Assembly (NCBI RefSeq): GCF_022967985.1
Contig: NZ_JALJVC010000015.1
Span: 1-64,000 of the forward strand
Direction: 5' to 3'
Source: Acinetobacter lwoffii
GTDB lineage: Bacteria; Pseudomonadota; Gammaproteobacteria; Pseudomonadales; Moraxellaceae
Length of the DNA stretch: 64,000 bases
Shown here one piece after another: positions 1-10,075 of the stretch. The notes beneath the pieces were generated by a model, which was not told the origin of the DNA, did not search any database, and was given only the letters and a program-made list of their open reading frames with translations. The stretch's first letter is position 1. Every line of letters begins with the position of its first letter. Made by a program: the position numbers and the translations under genes.

Positions 1-157
1 AACAAGAAGGAATATCTCGCCACGGACAGCCTGTTCTAATTCTATAGAGAATAGCTTCAATAAAATTGCGTAAATTTGAGTTGTGGTGAATGGATAAATT
101 ACGCAGAATAACTTTCAACTTTTGCCAGTGTTGATCTGTCAGCATGGTACGAGGCAT
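1..157 (-). CDS. IS5-family transposase, N-terminal part (runs off the window)
   Basis: The first 52 codons of a transposase are visible, beginning MPRTMLTDQHWQKL and ending in the tract GCPWRDIP, which is typical of the N-terminal DUF4096 region of IS5-family (IS427-like) enzymes. The gene starts at an ATG at 155-157 and continues beyond the left edge, so the DDE catalytic domain is not visible and integrity cannot be judged. It reads away from the DUF11 operon. Family assignment rests on motif recognition only. Confidence 0.85.
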   Translation of the reverse strand, partial: MPRTMLTDQHWQKLKVILRNLSIHHNSNLRNFIEAILYRIRTGCPWRDIPSC

Positions 158-236
158 AGCGAATAGTAAAATTGGGTTTGGCGATTTGATTTTACTACTT
201 CGCTATTTTTTTAAGCTAAAAGTGTCAACACACCCT
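158..236 (-). mobile_element. Outer end of the IS5-family element
   Basis: Noncoding stretch upstream of the transposase start, ending in a run at about 218-235 (reverse complement GGGTGTGTTGACAC) that looks like a terminal inverted repeat. It is followed by TAA, compatible with the short TA/TNA target duplications of IS5 relatives. The partner end lies outside the window, so the repeat cannot be confirmed. Confidence 0.5.
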
Positions 237-253
237 AATGTCATAGAGAAATA

Positions 254-346
254 GTGGCAGTCCAAGAATAGACGATATTTGTCTAGGAGAGTGGTGGCAG
301 TCCAAAGAATAGACTAAATTTGTCTAGGATACTTGGAGCAGTCCAG
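254..346. repeat. Tandem cluster of IS3-family terminal sequences
   Basis: Two related units (254-290 and 294-346) each read GTGGCAGTCCA, then AGAATAGAC, then a short spacer and GTCTAGGA. The first closely matches the right end of the IS3-family element of this window (about 16909-16946). The end of the second (320-345, finishing GGAGCAGTCCA) matches the reverse complement of that element's left end (15703 onward). These are therefore scars or nested ends of one or more related insertions, with no transposase between them. Confidence 0.65.
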
Positions 347-631
347 TTGTCCAATCTAATCCACAAAGTTTAATGAGACTTTGAGCAAAGCTTGTAATCA
401 TACAAAGAAAGGCGGAACAGAAATTTGATCATCAGAACAACATTGAATAACTAACAGACTTAATTGACTATACCTTGAATTAATTACCACTATTTATTGT
501 GACAAAAAATGTCAACAATTGAAAACTATTTTAATATAAAGACAAGAAATATACTGTTTACAAAAAAAATGTGATGAGTGTCATGTTTATGTTTATTTTT
601 ATTTTTATTGATGTAAAAATGCAATGACATT
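347..631. other. AT-rich leader upstream of the DUF11 operon
   Basis: No gene seen. The last 150 bases are very AT-rich, with tracts such as TTGAAAACTATTTTAATATA at about 518-537 that could contain a promoter for the operon starting at 632. No -35/-10 pair with good spacing stands out. The IS ends directly to the left could also supply or alter a promoter. Confidence 0.3.
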
Positions 632-1132
632 ATGTTTAGAAATGTATCAAAAATGTTTAAATCCGAAAAAAAATTGAATCTGAGTCCTCTATTCTTGTTA
701 TTAATCTCAGGATTGACAACCTATTCTTTCGCGAATAGTCAAGCTCTAATTGCAGATATGAAAGTGTTTCAAATAGAGGCAAACCAAAAAGTAAAAAAAG
801 AATTAAAAGCAACAGATCAGGTAAAGCCGAAGGCATTACTCGAATACAAAGTTGAATATTCAAATGTATCTAGTCAAAGTCTGAAAGATTTAAAGTTGAA
901 TCTTCCACTTCCTGCCGATGTAACTTACACAGGGCAAAGCTTACCCAAAGATGCCTATGCTTCCTTAGACGGTAAAAGTTTTGCTAAAGCCCCATTAACC
1001 CGTATGGAAAATGGCAAAAAAGTAAATGTCCCACTGGCTGAATATCGCGTTTTGCAATGGAATGTGAGTGAGTTAAAACCAAAACAGAAAATTATTGTTT
1101 CTGCTCAAGTCCAAGTTAATACATCTAAATAA
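632..1132 (+). CDS. Small exported DUF11-like protein
   Basis: A 166-residue protein with a Sec signal peptide (charged start, hydrophobic core LFLLLISGL, likely cleavage after SFA near residue 35) followed by one domain resembling DUF11: 'LLEYKVEYSNVSSQSLKDLKLNLPLPADVTYTG' type spacing, that is, a beta-rich fold with a V-Y-x-N-V motif and LPLPADV. It heads a run of five same-strand genes, 42 bp before the next likely start. The upstream ribosome site is weak and an alternative in-frame ATG lies at 653. Exact function is unknown; by domain and context it is probably a small periplasmic or surface subunit of the DUF11 system. Confidence 0.7.
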   Translation: MFRNVSKMFKSEKKLNLSPLFLLLISGLTTYSFANSQALIADMKVFQIEANQKVKKELKATDQVKPKALLEYKVEYSNVSSQSLKDLKLNLPLPADVTYTGQSLPKDAYASLDGKSFAKAPLTRMENGKKVNVPLAEYRVLQWNVSELKPKQKIIVSAQVQVNTSK

Positions 1133-1174
1133 AATTTTTAATTGGTCAATATCGACTTTATTGTTAGGTTCTTT

Positions 1175-3967
1175 ATGAAAAATAATTTTCAATTAAGTAA
1201 AATTGCTGCATCACTGGCAGTAATTGGTGGGGTATCGTTGCTTGGTAGCCAGGCTATGGCTGCTGCACCTTTAGCTGGTACGAATATTAGTAACGTTGCA
1301 ACCGCAACGTATACAGATAATACGCAAACTGAGCGCGTAGTAACATCTAACGTGGTTAAAACGCTTGTAGCACAAGTGGGCAGCTTTACTCTTGTGCAGT
1401 CTAATGAGCGTCAAACCGCAGCTAACAGCAGTGTAAGTTTCCCGCATATTTTGACAAATACCGGTAATGGTACGGACTCCTTCACGCTTAGGATTACAAA
1501 TGAGGCTGGTACTTTTGATTGGGCTAGCCATGATGTTTATATTGACCGCAATCAAGATGGCATAGCTGATAACGGCGCAGCCGCTTTAGCATCAACAACA
1601 GCGATTGAATTAGCTGCCGGTGAATCTATTGGCCTGGTTGTAGTGGCTAAAACGCCATTGGCAGCGACAGCAGGTCAAAACGACAGCCTGACTTTAACTG
1701 CAACATCAAACAAAACGGCTCTATATGATATTGGCAAAGATACAGTGTCCAACACTGACAAAGCCACCATTATTACAGGTGCAGTCATTGAAATTAAAAA
1801 AGAAGCCAGTGTTAGTACAATTAGCGCCAATGGTTACATTACCTATACTTTGACTTTCCAAAATAAAGGTACAGCTGCAGCCACTTCAGATGTCATTATT
1901 TATGACGTACTCCCAAGCAATGTAACATTTGCTGATACGGCTGATAGCAAATTAACTGCCTATTATAATGGCAGCGCTTCAGCATTAACTCGTGATGCTA
2001 CAGATAGTGATAAATTTGCTTATGTATCTAGTGGTCGTAGTGATGCAAAAGAGGTTTTTACCTTTAATGCAGGAAAACTTGCTGCGGGTTCAACCGGTAA
2101 ATTAACTTTTACTGTTAAGGTTAAAAACGCTGCTGCAAATGGTGAAAAAATTACCAACACGGCATATGCGGATACTGATGGCTTCACACCAGGTACAAGT
2201 ACGCCATTAACACCAGCGAATGTTCCATCTGTTCCACCGACAACTACGGATACGACATTAGTTCCATCTAACCCGAACAATGTTACTGTTGTAGGCATAA
2301 CTGCCCATTCAATTAACGATGATAAAGACGTTTCTTGGATTGACAAGAATGTTCCAGTCGGCAGCGCTACGGGCATTGATGATGAAGTCCATGCAACAGC
2401 TTCGCAAGGTCAGGCCATTGTCTTTGGCAATAACACCTCGGGCGGCGATGTGATTTATGTCCACAACTCAGGCACAACGACTGACAGCTATAGCCTTAGT
2501 GTTGCTGCAACGACTGGCGCTTTGCCAAACGGCAGCATCATTGAAATTCTGAAGGCTGACGGTAAAACACCAGTGACAGATAACAATACTGGTCCGATTG
2601 AAGCGGGTGGCAGCTTAAAATTTGTGGTACGGGTTACTTTGCCAACCAGCGGCACAGTTGCTGCAGGCACTAAATTGACTATGACCAGCACTTCAGTCAA
2701 CAACAGTAGCAATAAAGATACCATTTCTTTGGTTGTTGATTCATTTACAAAGAGTGCTGTGGACTTGGTACATAATACAGGCACAACAGGATCGCCCGTT
2801 TATGTCGGTGATGGCCTGAATAGCAGCACAGGTGTTCCTGACACAGCTTTAGTTCCAGGTACACCTAAACAGCTGGATGTTACGATCAAAAATACAGGCG
2901 GTACGCCGGACAACTACAATATTGCAGTTACAGGCATTCCAACCGGCTGGACAGCGGAACTTTTTGGAAAAGACGCAGCTGGCAAATGTACAAACACGAA
3001 AGTAACCAACTCCGGTACAATCGCCAATGGCGGTACGGGCAGTTACTGCCTGGTGGTTACAACACCAGATGGCACGCCAGCAACGGATATTGCAAAAACT
3101 ATTACAGTCAACATCAGCTCGCCCTCTACCGGCAGCAATGATAGCATTGGATTCAAACTGACCGTTGCAGCACAGCGCGCAATCAGCTTTACGCCAGACC
3201 GTCAAGGCCAGTTAGCCCCTGGTGGCAGCATTATTTACAGCCATACCTTAACCAACATTGGTAACGTTACTGAAGCAGCTGATGGTAAAACATTGAACTT
3301 TATTTTACCAACGCCAACAGCAGGTGAAACGGTAACTGTTTATGTGGACACAAATGGTAACGGTATTCTGGATGCTAATGAAGTTGTAACAGGTACAGGT
3401 GCTTTAAACAGCATTTTGCAAAATGCAAAATTTGATGTATCTAAGTTAGCTGGTTTGCAGCAAGGCGAGTCCGTTACTGTTTATGTAAAAGTTGAAGCGG
3501 CAGCAACTGCAACGGCCGGCCAGTCTTATACATCTACAGTACAAATTCAGCCTGAAGCTAACGCTGTATTAGGTTCAAACAGCATTTTATCAATTACAGA
3601 CCGCACAGTAATTAACCTGGGTTCAGTACGTTTAGAAAAATTCCAGTTTGCTGCAGACTGTACAGCAGCACCCGTTGATACTGACTATACTGCAAACTTA
3701 CAGAATGCTAAACCTGGTCAATGCGTATTTTATAAAGTAAAGGCAACAAACCAGGGTAATGCTGATGCAACTGCTGTTGTAATCAATGATGCTGTGCCGG
3801 CATACACAAAGTACAAAACCGGTTCTGTAGCACGTGAGCCAGCAGCTCAAGGCACTGCACCAACAGAAGCTAACGGTAATGTAAATTACAATGTCGGTAC
3901 TTTAACTCCTGGCGCTTTTGCCACATTGAAGTTTGCTGTCACAGTTGATAAATCAACCACTCCATAA
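1175..3967 (+). CDS. Large exported DUF11-repeat surface protein
   Basis: About 930 residues from the ATG at 1175; an upstream TTG would add 11 residues without a signal-peptide start. The signal peptide ends at SQAMAA near residue 30. The mature part is Thr/Ser/Gly/Asn-rich, almost free of cysteine, and built of beta-sandwich repeats. Residues 60-170 hold a module with the loop DRNQDGIAD. Residues 205-340 are a clear DUF11 unit ('VSTISANGYITYTLTFQNKG' region). Further repeats follow, then a second loop DTNGNGILD near residue 730 and a C-terminal DUF11 domain with two cysteines (AADC...PGQC). Such architecture is known in bacterial surface and adhesion proteins. The C-terminal half resembles that of the 989-residue protein at 11154. 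Confidence 0.75.
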   Translation: MKNNFQLSKIAASLAVIGGVSLLGSQAMAAAPLAGTNISNVATATYTDNTQTERVVTSNVVKTLVAQVGSFTLVQSNERQTAANSSVSFPHILTNTGNGTDSFTLRITNEAGTFDWASHDVYIDRNQDGIADNGAAALASTTAIELAAGESIGLVVVAKTPLAATAGQNDSLTLTATSNKTALYDIGKDTVSNTDKATIITGAVIEIKKEASVSTISANGYITYTLTFQNKGTAAATSDVIIYDVLPSNVTFADTADSKLTAYYNGSASALTRDATDSDKFAYVSSGRSDAKEVFTFNAGKLAAGSTGKLTFTVKVKNAAANGEKITNTAYADTDGFTPGTSTPLTPANVPSVPPTTTDTTLVPSNPNNVTVVGITAHSINDDKDVSWIDKNVPVGSATGIDDEVHATASQGQAIVFGNNTSGGDVIYVHNSGTTTDSYSLSVAATTGALPNGSIIEILKADGKTPVTDNNTGPIEAGGSLKFVVRVTLPTSGTVAAGTKLTMTSTSVNNSSNKDTISLVVDSFTKSAVDLVHNTGTTGSPVYVGDGLNSSTGVPDTALVPGTPKQLDVTIKNTGGTPDNYNIAVTGIPTGWTAELFGKDAAGKCTNTKVTNSGTIANGGTGSYCLVVTTPDGTPATDIAKTITVNISSPSTGSNDSIGFKLTVAAQRAISFTPDRQGQLAPGGSIIYSHTLTNIGNVTEAADGKTLNFILPTPTAGETVTVYVDTNGNGILDANEVVTGTGALNSILQNAKFDVSKLAGLQQGESVTVYVKVEAAATATAGQSYTSTVQIQPEANAVLGSNSILSITDRTVINLGSVRLEKFQFAADCTAAPVDTDYTANLQNAKPGQCVFYKVKATNQGNADATAVVINDAVPAYTKYKTGSVAREPAAQGTAPTEANGNVNYNVGTLTPGAFATLKFAVTVDKSTTP

Positions 3968-3984
3968 TCTTTAAAAACTCTTCT

Positions 3985-4006
3985 CCCTCTTTTTTCGAAA
4001 AGAGGG
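3985..4006 (+). promoter_or_regulatory. UUCG-capped hairpin between two operon genes
   Basis: A perfect 9-bp stem (CCCTCTTTT / AAAAGAGGG) closed by a TTCG tetraloop lies 18 bp after the stop of the 930-residue protein gene and 52 bp before the next start. No long T run follows, so it is a poor intrinsic terminator. It could protect the 3' end of an upstream mRNA segment or attenuate expression between a major secreted protein and the giant outer-membrane gene. Confidence 0.7.
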
Positions 4007-4057
4007 ACTCGATTCGTTTGTTCTAATTATTTGTATTTTCTGTTCCGGGGGGTGGCA

Positions 4058-7000
4058 ATGAAAAAAGCAATGAATAAAAAAGTGGAGACATTATCCTTGT
4101 CCGCACTTGCATCTGCTTTGTTCTTTGCACAGCACGGTCATGCTGCGATGCCTATGGCTGGACAAATGATTCAGAATATTGCTTATGCAAGTTATGAAGT
4201 CAGTGATTCCAACGGTGGGCAATTACTGCGAACCACTCAATCCAATGCAGTCAATGTCGAAATTGCAAAGTTTTATGGTCTTGAACTATTTCCAGATCAG
4301 CTCCAGCAAGTAGAAGTAGGTTCAAAAGTCATCTGGTTAAATCAGGTGACCAATACCAGTAATACTCAGGCATGGTTTGATTTTCAAACCGCGCCTGTTA
4401 ACCATTTATCCAATTTAAAAATCTATTTAGATGCCAATCAAGATGGTGTCTTGGATATTTCAGATACCCTGATTAAAGATGGATTGGAATTACAATCCAA
4501 TCAAACTGTACACTTATGGGTCGTTGCAGATACTTCATTACAAACTCCCGATCAGGCCAAGTTAGAGCTTCCTTTAACGGCGCAAATTCGTGAAGAACCG
4601 CAACAAAAAAAAACAGTGCAAGACCCTATACAGGTCTTTGAAGCAAAGTTAAAAATAGAAAAAGCCGTAGACCAATTACTGCTGACCATAAATCAGCAGG
4701 CACAAACCCTGAATTACACTTTGACGGTAACCAACTCAGCATCATTAGCTGTATCTCCTGCAACAGTCACGGTGGATGGACAGAAACAATCATGGGTGAT
4801 TGTTGAAGATCCCTTGCCTGCAAATACTATTTTTGAAGATATTCAGGTTTCAGATCCGGCTTCTAATACACTGGTTTTGCATAAATTAGCAGAAGGACAA
4901 TATTCAAGCCATTTACCTCAGGATAAAAGCCAAATTGGCCATGCCGTGGTTGCCTATAAACAGCCGTTTGTAGCCGGTAAAAAAAGCGAGATTAAGTTAA
5001 AGGTCAAAACTCAACCGACCATTAGCTATACCACATTGGTGAATGGAGCTTATGTTCTGCATCAAAAAGGGCAAGTGGATCAAAAAACCTTGTCCAATAA
5101 AGTTGAAACCAAGGTTATGGGTCAGCCAACTTTGGAAAGCACCACAAATGATTTTGAAATTAGCTTGTATACCGGCAAGGTTAATGAACCAATTTATTTG
5201 AAAACCAATGCCGCGCTTTGTAATGCCAACCGTTTTAACAAAGAGCAGGTCCGCATTCGTATTCAGTCTAAATTGACAGGGGATATGGTCATTATTTCTG
5301 CCCTTGAAAGTGCGGAAAATACGGGCTTGTTTCAATTTAGTTTAGAGACTGAAGAAAATGCAGAAAAAAATCTGAATGATGCTGTTTTACAAACGCTTAA
5401 ACGTGATGAAGTTACAGCAAGCCTGGTTGAATGTGTAGACGAGCAAGGTCAGACCACTACACCGATTAGTGATATCTCAACGCAGATATTGATTGATCCA
5501 TACGGCATTATTTTCGATGCAAAAACCAAAAAACCTGTCGCTGGAGCAACAGTGATATTGGTTGATGAAAATGATCAACCTGTAGGCAATAATGTTGCTT
5601 TTGAAGTTGACCGTACCACAGGGGCTTTACGTTCAATTCCTGCAAAACAGGTCACATCTGCGACAGGTGAGTTTGTTTATCCGCAGGTGATTCCGGGTAA
5701 CTACAAATTATTGGTTGATACCTCAACAATTTCGACTCATCAATATAGTTTTGTCAGCGATCAGGTGGTGTATCCGCTCAGTTCATTTAATGGCATGGCG
5801 GTAAATTCGCAATATTCTTATGGCGGTGTATTTACTCTGGCATCCAGCAGTCCAGCATTGAATATCGATATTCCGATTGACCCGCTATTAAGCCAATCAG
5901 GCTTGATGGTACAAAAAACAGCACGTGATAGCAGTATCGAATTGGGTGATTTCACCAATTACAGCATTACCGTAAGTAATCAAGGGGATGTACTGGCACG
6001 TGATGTCAAATTGCAAGACAGTTTGCCACGTGGTTTTAGCTATGTGCCGAATACCATGCGTATTGATGGCAAACCAGTGGCAGACCCGGAAGGTGGTAAA
6101 GGGCCTTACTTAACGCTGGGTTTGGGTAATCTTGCACCCAATGCCAAGACTAAAATTGAATACCGTGTTTTGGTCGGACCCAATGCTTTAAATGGGGATG
6201 GGATTAACCGGGCTCGTGCAGTAGATGGTTTTGGTCTCAGTTCAAATGAAGCGCAGGCCAAAGTTAAAGTTCGTCCGGGTATGTTTAGTGCCGATGCGTT
6301 TGTGGTGGGTAAAGTTTATAGCGACTGTAACCGTAATGGCATACAGGATAAAGGCGAGTTAGGTGTGCCGGGTGTCCGTCTCTATATGGAAGATGGCAGT
6401 TATGTCATCACGGATCGTGAAGGTAAATATGACTTTTACGGCGTGTCGGCAAAAACCCATGTACTTAAAATTGACCGCACCACTTTACCTGCCGGCGTAG
6501 AGTTACTGACTCAGTCCAACCGAAATGCAGGTGATCCATCCAGCCGCTTTGTCGATGTCAAACGTGGAGAATTGCATCGTGCCGATTTCGCTATGGCGGA
6601 TCAGGCAGATGCCTGTTCTGCACCTTTAAGGGATGCAATCAAACAGCGTCAGGAAAAAATTAACAGCAGCAATTTAAATCTTGAAAAAGCGATTAACAAG
6701 CAACTCTCTATTGATGCACCAAGCTATCTGGAAAGTAGTGCCCGTTCAGAAAACACCCAAGGCTGTTTAGCAAATGACAATGATCAAAATTGCTTACTGA
6801 ATCGGGGGGATTTTGCTGCACAAAAACAACCGCAATTGTTGATCGATCCGGTAAAACCGTCTGTTTTAGTGAATCTTGAAGAATATTTAAAGCGTAGTGA
6901 TAACAATGCTTTAGAAATTTTAAACCTAAAGGATGGACAAGTTCTACCTTATGCACAAACCACAATTCAGGTTCAAGGTGCAGCGGGTGCAACCCAGCGT

Positions 7001-10000
7001 GTTTTAGTCAATGATATGGTGGTGGCAGATAAACAACGGGGTAAACTAGCTATCCTGGATGAGCAACGCAAGCAAGGCGTTGAATATGTCGGAGTGGCAT
7101 TAAAAACCGGTAAAAACAGCATTCGTGCTGAACAACTCGATTTTGCTGGCAATGTCCGTGAAAGCCAACACATTCAGGTCATTGTTCCGGATGAAATTTA
7201 TCAGCTGAAGTTACAGCACATGCCAATTCCGGTCATGGCCAATGGCCGTGATGTGATGCAGCTGCGAGTTCAGTTGCAAGACAAACAAGGCGTCAAGGTG
7301 GCTACCCGTACCTCAATCACTTTAGAAAATGATATCGGGATTATTGATCTTCCAGATTTAAATCCGAATGAACCGGGCATTCAAAGCTTCATTGATGGCG
7401 GCGAGATGATTATTCCGATTCTTGCACCGAATGCGCCTGCACGTGGAAAGCTACGCGTCAGCAGTGGTTTACTCAAAGAAGAAATCGACATTCAGTTTCA
7501 GGCAGATTTACGTCCGCTGATTGCCGTGGGTTTAATTGAAGGTTCAATTAACTTTAAAAATTTTGATAATACACAGTTACACAGTGTGAATCGCAATGAT
7601 GGTTTTGAAGATGAATTGAATGAAATTGCCAAGTGGGGTAATGACACCTCATTGACCGGTCGCACTGCAATGTTTTTGAAAGGAAAAGTTAGAGGTGACT
7701 ATTTGTTAACTCTGGCTTATGATTCTGATAAAAGTTCTAAGCAACGCCTGTTCCGTGATATTCAACCTGATGAATATTATCCGGTGTATGGTGATGCAGC
7801 AGCAAAAGGCTTTGAAGCCCAATCGACCGGAAAATTGTATGTACGCTTAGATAAAGGGCGTTCATATGCGATGTATGGCGACTATGTGACCCGTACAGAA
7901 AAAGATGAAGGTCTGGCTTTGGGGCAATATAACCGTTCATTGACTGGTCTGAAAGTGGGACATGAAGGAGATAAGTTTCAGGCATCAGCATTTATGGCTG
8001 AAACCAAATCGCGTCAAGTGGTGACAGAAAATCGTGCATTGGGTATTTCTGGTCCCTACAGTCTGGGTTCAATTTCAAATGAACTTATTTTAGATAATAG
8101 TGAAAAAGTCGAGATTCTGACCCGCGATCGTAATAATCCGGGGTTGATTATTGCCAAACAAAGCCTTACCCGTTTTAGCGATTATGAAGTCGACACCTAT
8201 AGCAACAGCATTTACCTAAAACAGGCTGTCGCCAGTGTCGATCAAGATCTGAATCCAAACTTTATCCGTATTACGGTGGAAGCGGATGAAATTGGTGAAG
8301 AATATCAAGTCGGCGGGATGAGTTTTAGTTATGCCATGAAGAGCCATCTGAAAATGGGTGGTTCATTTGTGCAAAGTAATGATCCATTAAATCAGGAACA
8401 GATTGCCAGTTTAAATACCGTGGTGAAAGTTGGGCAATACGGTAAATTAATTGCCGAAGTGGCACAGTCTAAAAATACCGACTCTACGGCAGATCAGATT
8501 ACTCAGATCAATAGTGATTCAACCCGTGATAAAAACCAAGGTACCGCTGCAAGGGTCGAATTTGAATATGCACCGAGCTTTGCCCATGTTCGTGCCTATC
8601 ACCAGCAAGCCGAAGAAGGTTTCCAGAATGATGCGGCAACCATTAGTGCAGGACGTAAAGAAAGCGGCATCAAGGCTTCAGTACCCATTGCAAAACTGGG
8701 CCTGGCTCGTATTGAAGCAATTCGTACTGAAGATCAAGAAAATAACGGCGTTCGTACCGGATTGTCTGCGAGTCTGGAACGTAATTTCTTTAAAATTCTC
8801 GCGGTCGAATTAGGGCTGCGTCATTATGATGAAACCAGTGCTGCGGCAACTTTAGCGACAGAAAATCTGGGTCCATATAATGGTACGACCGGGCGTATCA
8901 AATTTACCGGTAATCTGCCTTGGAAAGGCGCATCAGCTTTTATTGAATATGAACAGGATCTATCCAATTCTGACAAGCAGGTTTTATCGGTGGGTGGAAC
9001 AGCTAAAGTTCTACCCAATACTGAAGTTTATGCTCGCCATGAAGTGATTTCAGCAATTGACGGCTTGTACTCCATCACTAGCACAGAAGAAACCAACAGC
9101 ACGGTGTTTGGTATTTCCAGCAACTATATGAAAGATGGTTCAGCATTCAGTGAGTATCGTGTTGCAGATGGCATCAGTAACCGTGAAGCTGAAGCAGCAT
9201 TGGGGTTGCGTAACCGTTGGCAACTAAAACCGCGTGTATATGTCAGTAGCAGTTTTGAGCGTATCCAGTCTTTATCTAAAAATGAAGACAATACGAGTAA
9301 TGATGCCACTGCATTGAGTCTTGGACTTGAATATTTAGTTCATGAGAATTGGAAAGCAACCACCCGTTTGGAAGGTCGCCGTTCGGATACTTCAGATACA
9401 CTCATCAATACCACTGGTTATGCCTACAAGCTATCTGATGATTCAACCGTGCTGACTAAAAACACGCTCAATTTTGTGGATAATAAAGCAGCAGATCAGG
9501 GTGATCACTTACGCAACCGTTTCCAAATCGGTTATGCATGGCGCGATTATGATCAAAATAAACTCGATATCTTATCGAAAATTGAATACTACTATGAAAA
9601 TAATGCCACTGATTTAGAAACGGAATTCAAGCGTGAAGCCTATGTGACTTCTATTCATACCAACTATCATCCACAGCGACGTCTGACTTTATCGGGGCAA
9701 TATGCAGCAAAATGGTCTGAGCTCGATGAAGATAATGTTTCTAGTAATGCTTTAACGCAGTTATTCAGTGGTCGTGTGATTTATGACATTAATGAACGTT
9801 GGGATATGAGTGTACAAGCAGGTACTTTATGGGCAAACCGCGGAGTAGGTACTCGATATTTAATTGGTGCAGAATTGGGTTATTTAGTTGTTACCAACCT
9901 TTGGGTCTCAACAGGCTACAATTTCATGGGTTACCAAGATGATGAACTTGCAAACACCAGTTCAACAGGTGAAGGCGCGTATTTAAGATTTAGATTCAAG

Positions 10001-10072
10001 TTTGATGAAGATTTATTTGGTCGTCGTTCGGCAAAAACAAACTTTGCTTTAGAGCCGGAACAGGGACGATAA
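4058..10072 (+). CDS. Giant multidomain outer-membrane protein (DUF11, SdrB-like, Ig-like, beta-barrel)
   Basis: 2004 residues from the ATG at 4058, preceded by a G-rich ribosome site (GGGGGGTGG); an upstream TTG would not give a better start. A signal peptide ends at GHA near residue 30. Next come an N-terminal module with loop DANQDGVLD (about 125), DUF11-like domains (about 190-360 and 610-730), a CnaB/carboxypeptidase-regulatory-like domain (about 490-560: KPVAGATVILVD), an SdrB-like domain (about 745-820: DCNRNGIQDKGELGVPGVRL) and Ig/invasin-like domains (about 940-1160). About 800 residues of alternating amphipathic strands then end in an aromatic strand AYLRFRFKFDEDLF, consistent with a large outer-membrane barrel. 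A short tail follows. It probably anchors or exports the surface structure of this operon. Confidence 0.75.
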   Translation: MKKAMNKKVETLSLSALASALFFAQHGHAAMPMAGQMIQNIAYASYEVSDSNGGQLLRTTQSNAVNVEIAKFYGLELFPDQLQQVEVGSKVIWLNQVTNTSNTQAWFDFQTAPVNHLSNLKIYLDANQDGVLDISDTLIKDGLELQSNQTVHLWVVADTSLQTPDQAKLELPLTAQIREEPQQKKTVQDPIQVFEAKLKIEKAVDQLLLTINQQAQTLNYTLTVTNSASLAVSPATVTVDGQKQSWVIVEDPLPANTIFEDIQVSDPASNTLVLHKLAEGQYSSHLPQDKSQIGHAVVAYKQPFVAGKKSEIKLKVKTQPTISYTTLVNGAYVLHQKGQVDQKTLSNKVETKVMGQPTLESTTNDFEISLYTGKVNEPIYLKTNAALCNANRFNKEQVRIRIQSKLTGDMVIISALESAENTGLFQFSLETEENAEKNLNDAVLQTLKRDEVTASLVECVDEQGQTTTPISDISTQILIDPYGIIFDAKTKKPVAGATVILVDENDQPVGNNVAFEVDRTTGALRSIPAKQVTSATGEFVYPQVIPGNYKLLVDTSTISTHQYSFVSDQVVYPLSSFNGMAVNSQYSYGGVFTLASSSPALNIDIPIDPLLSQSGLMVQKTARDSSIELGDFTNYSITVSNQGDVLARDVKLQDSLPRGFSYVPNTMRIDGKPVADPEGGKGPYLTLGLGNLAPNAKTKIEYRVLVGPNALNGDGINRARAVDGFGLSSNEAQAKVKVRPGMFSADAFVVGKVYSDCNRNGIQDKGELGVPGVRLYMEDGSYVITDREGKYDFYGVSAKTHVLKIDRTTLPAGVELLTQSNRNAGDPSSRFVDVKRGELHRADFAMADQADACSAPLRDAIKQRQEKINSSNLNLEKAINKQLSIDAPSYLESSARSENTQGCLANDNDQNCLLNRGDFAAQKQPQLLIDPVKPSVLVNLEEYLKRSDNNALEILNLKDGQVLPYAQTTIQVQGAAGATQRVLVNDMVVADKQRGKLAILDEQRKQGVEYVGVALKTGKNSIRAEQLDFAGNVRESQHIQVIVPDEIYQLKLQHMPIPVMANGRDVMQLRVQLQDKQGVKVATRTSITLENDIGIIDLPDLNPNEPGIQSFIDGGEMIIPILAPNAPARGKLRVSSGLLKEEIDIQFQADLRPLIAVGLIEGSINFKNFDNTQLHSVNRNDGFEDELNEIAKWGNDTSLTGRTAMFLKGKVRGDYLLTLAYDSDKSSKQRLFRDIQPDEYYPVYGDAAAKGFEAQSTGKLYVRLDKGRSYAMYGDYVTRTEKDEGLALGQYNRSLTGLKVGHEGDKFQASAFMAETKSRQVVTENRALGISGPYSLGSISNELILDNSEKVEILTRDRNNPGLIIAKQSLTRFSDYEVDTYSNSIYLKQAVASVDQDLNPNFIRITVEADEIGEEYQVGGMSFSYAMKSHLKMGGSFVQSNDPLNQEQIASLNTVVKVGQYGKLIAEVAQSKNTDSTADQITQINSDSTRDKNQGTAARVEFEYAPSFAHVRAYHQQAEEGFQNDAATISAGRKESGIKASVPIAKLGLARIEAIRTEDQENNGVRTGLSASLERNFFKILAVELGLRHYDETSAAATLATENLGPYNGTTGRIKFTGNLPWKGASAFIEYEQDLSNSDKQVLSVGGTAKVLPNTEVYARHEVISAIDGLYSITSTEETNSTVFGISSNYMKDGSAFSEYRVADGISNREAEAALGLRNRWQLKPRVYVSSSFERIQSLSKNEDNTSNDATALSLGLEYLVHENWKATTRLEGRRSDTSDTLINTTGYAYKLSDDSTVLTKNTLNFVDNKAADQGDHLRNRFQIGYAWRDYDQNKLDILSKIEYYYENNATDLETEFKREAYVTSIHTNYHPQRRLTLSGQYAAKWSELDEDNVSSNALTQLFSGRVIYDINERWDMSVQAGTLWANRGVGTRYLIGAELGYLVVTNLWVSTGYNFMGYQDDELANTSSTGEGAYLRFRFKFDEDLFGRRSAKTNFALEPEQGR

Positions 10073-10075
10073 AAC

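Noticed and set aside
254..346. CRISPR-like array because of tandem units
   Set aside because: Only two imperfect units, with sequence explained by IS3-family ends and no cas genes nearby.
1142..1174. TTG start 33 bases upstream of the first large DUF11 protein
   Set aside because: It would put polar/aromatic residues before a classic signal peptide; the ATG at 1175 fits better.
8451..8813. 120-codon frame inside the giant outer-membrane gene
   Set aside because: Shadow of the long in-frame gene with no independent signals.
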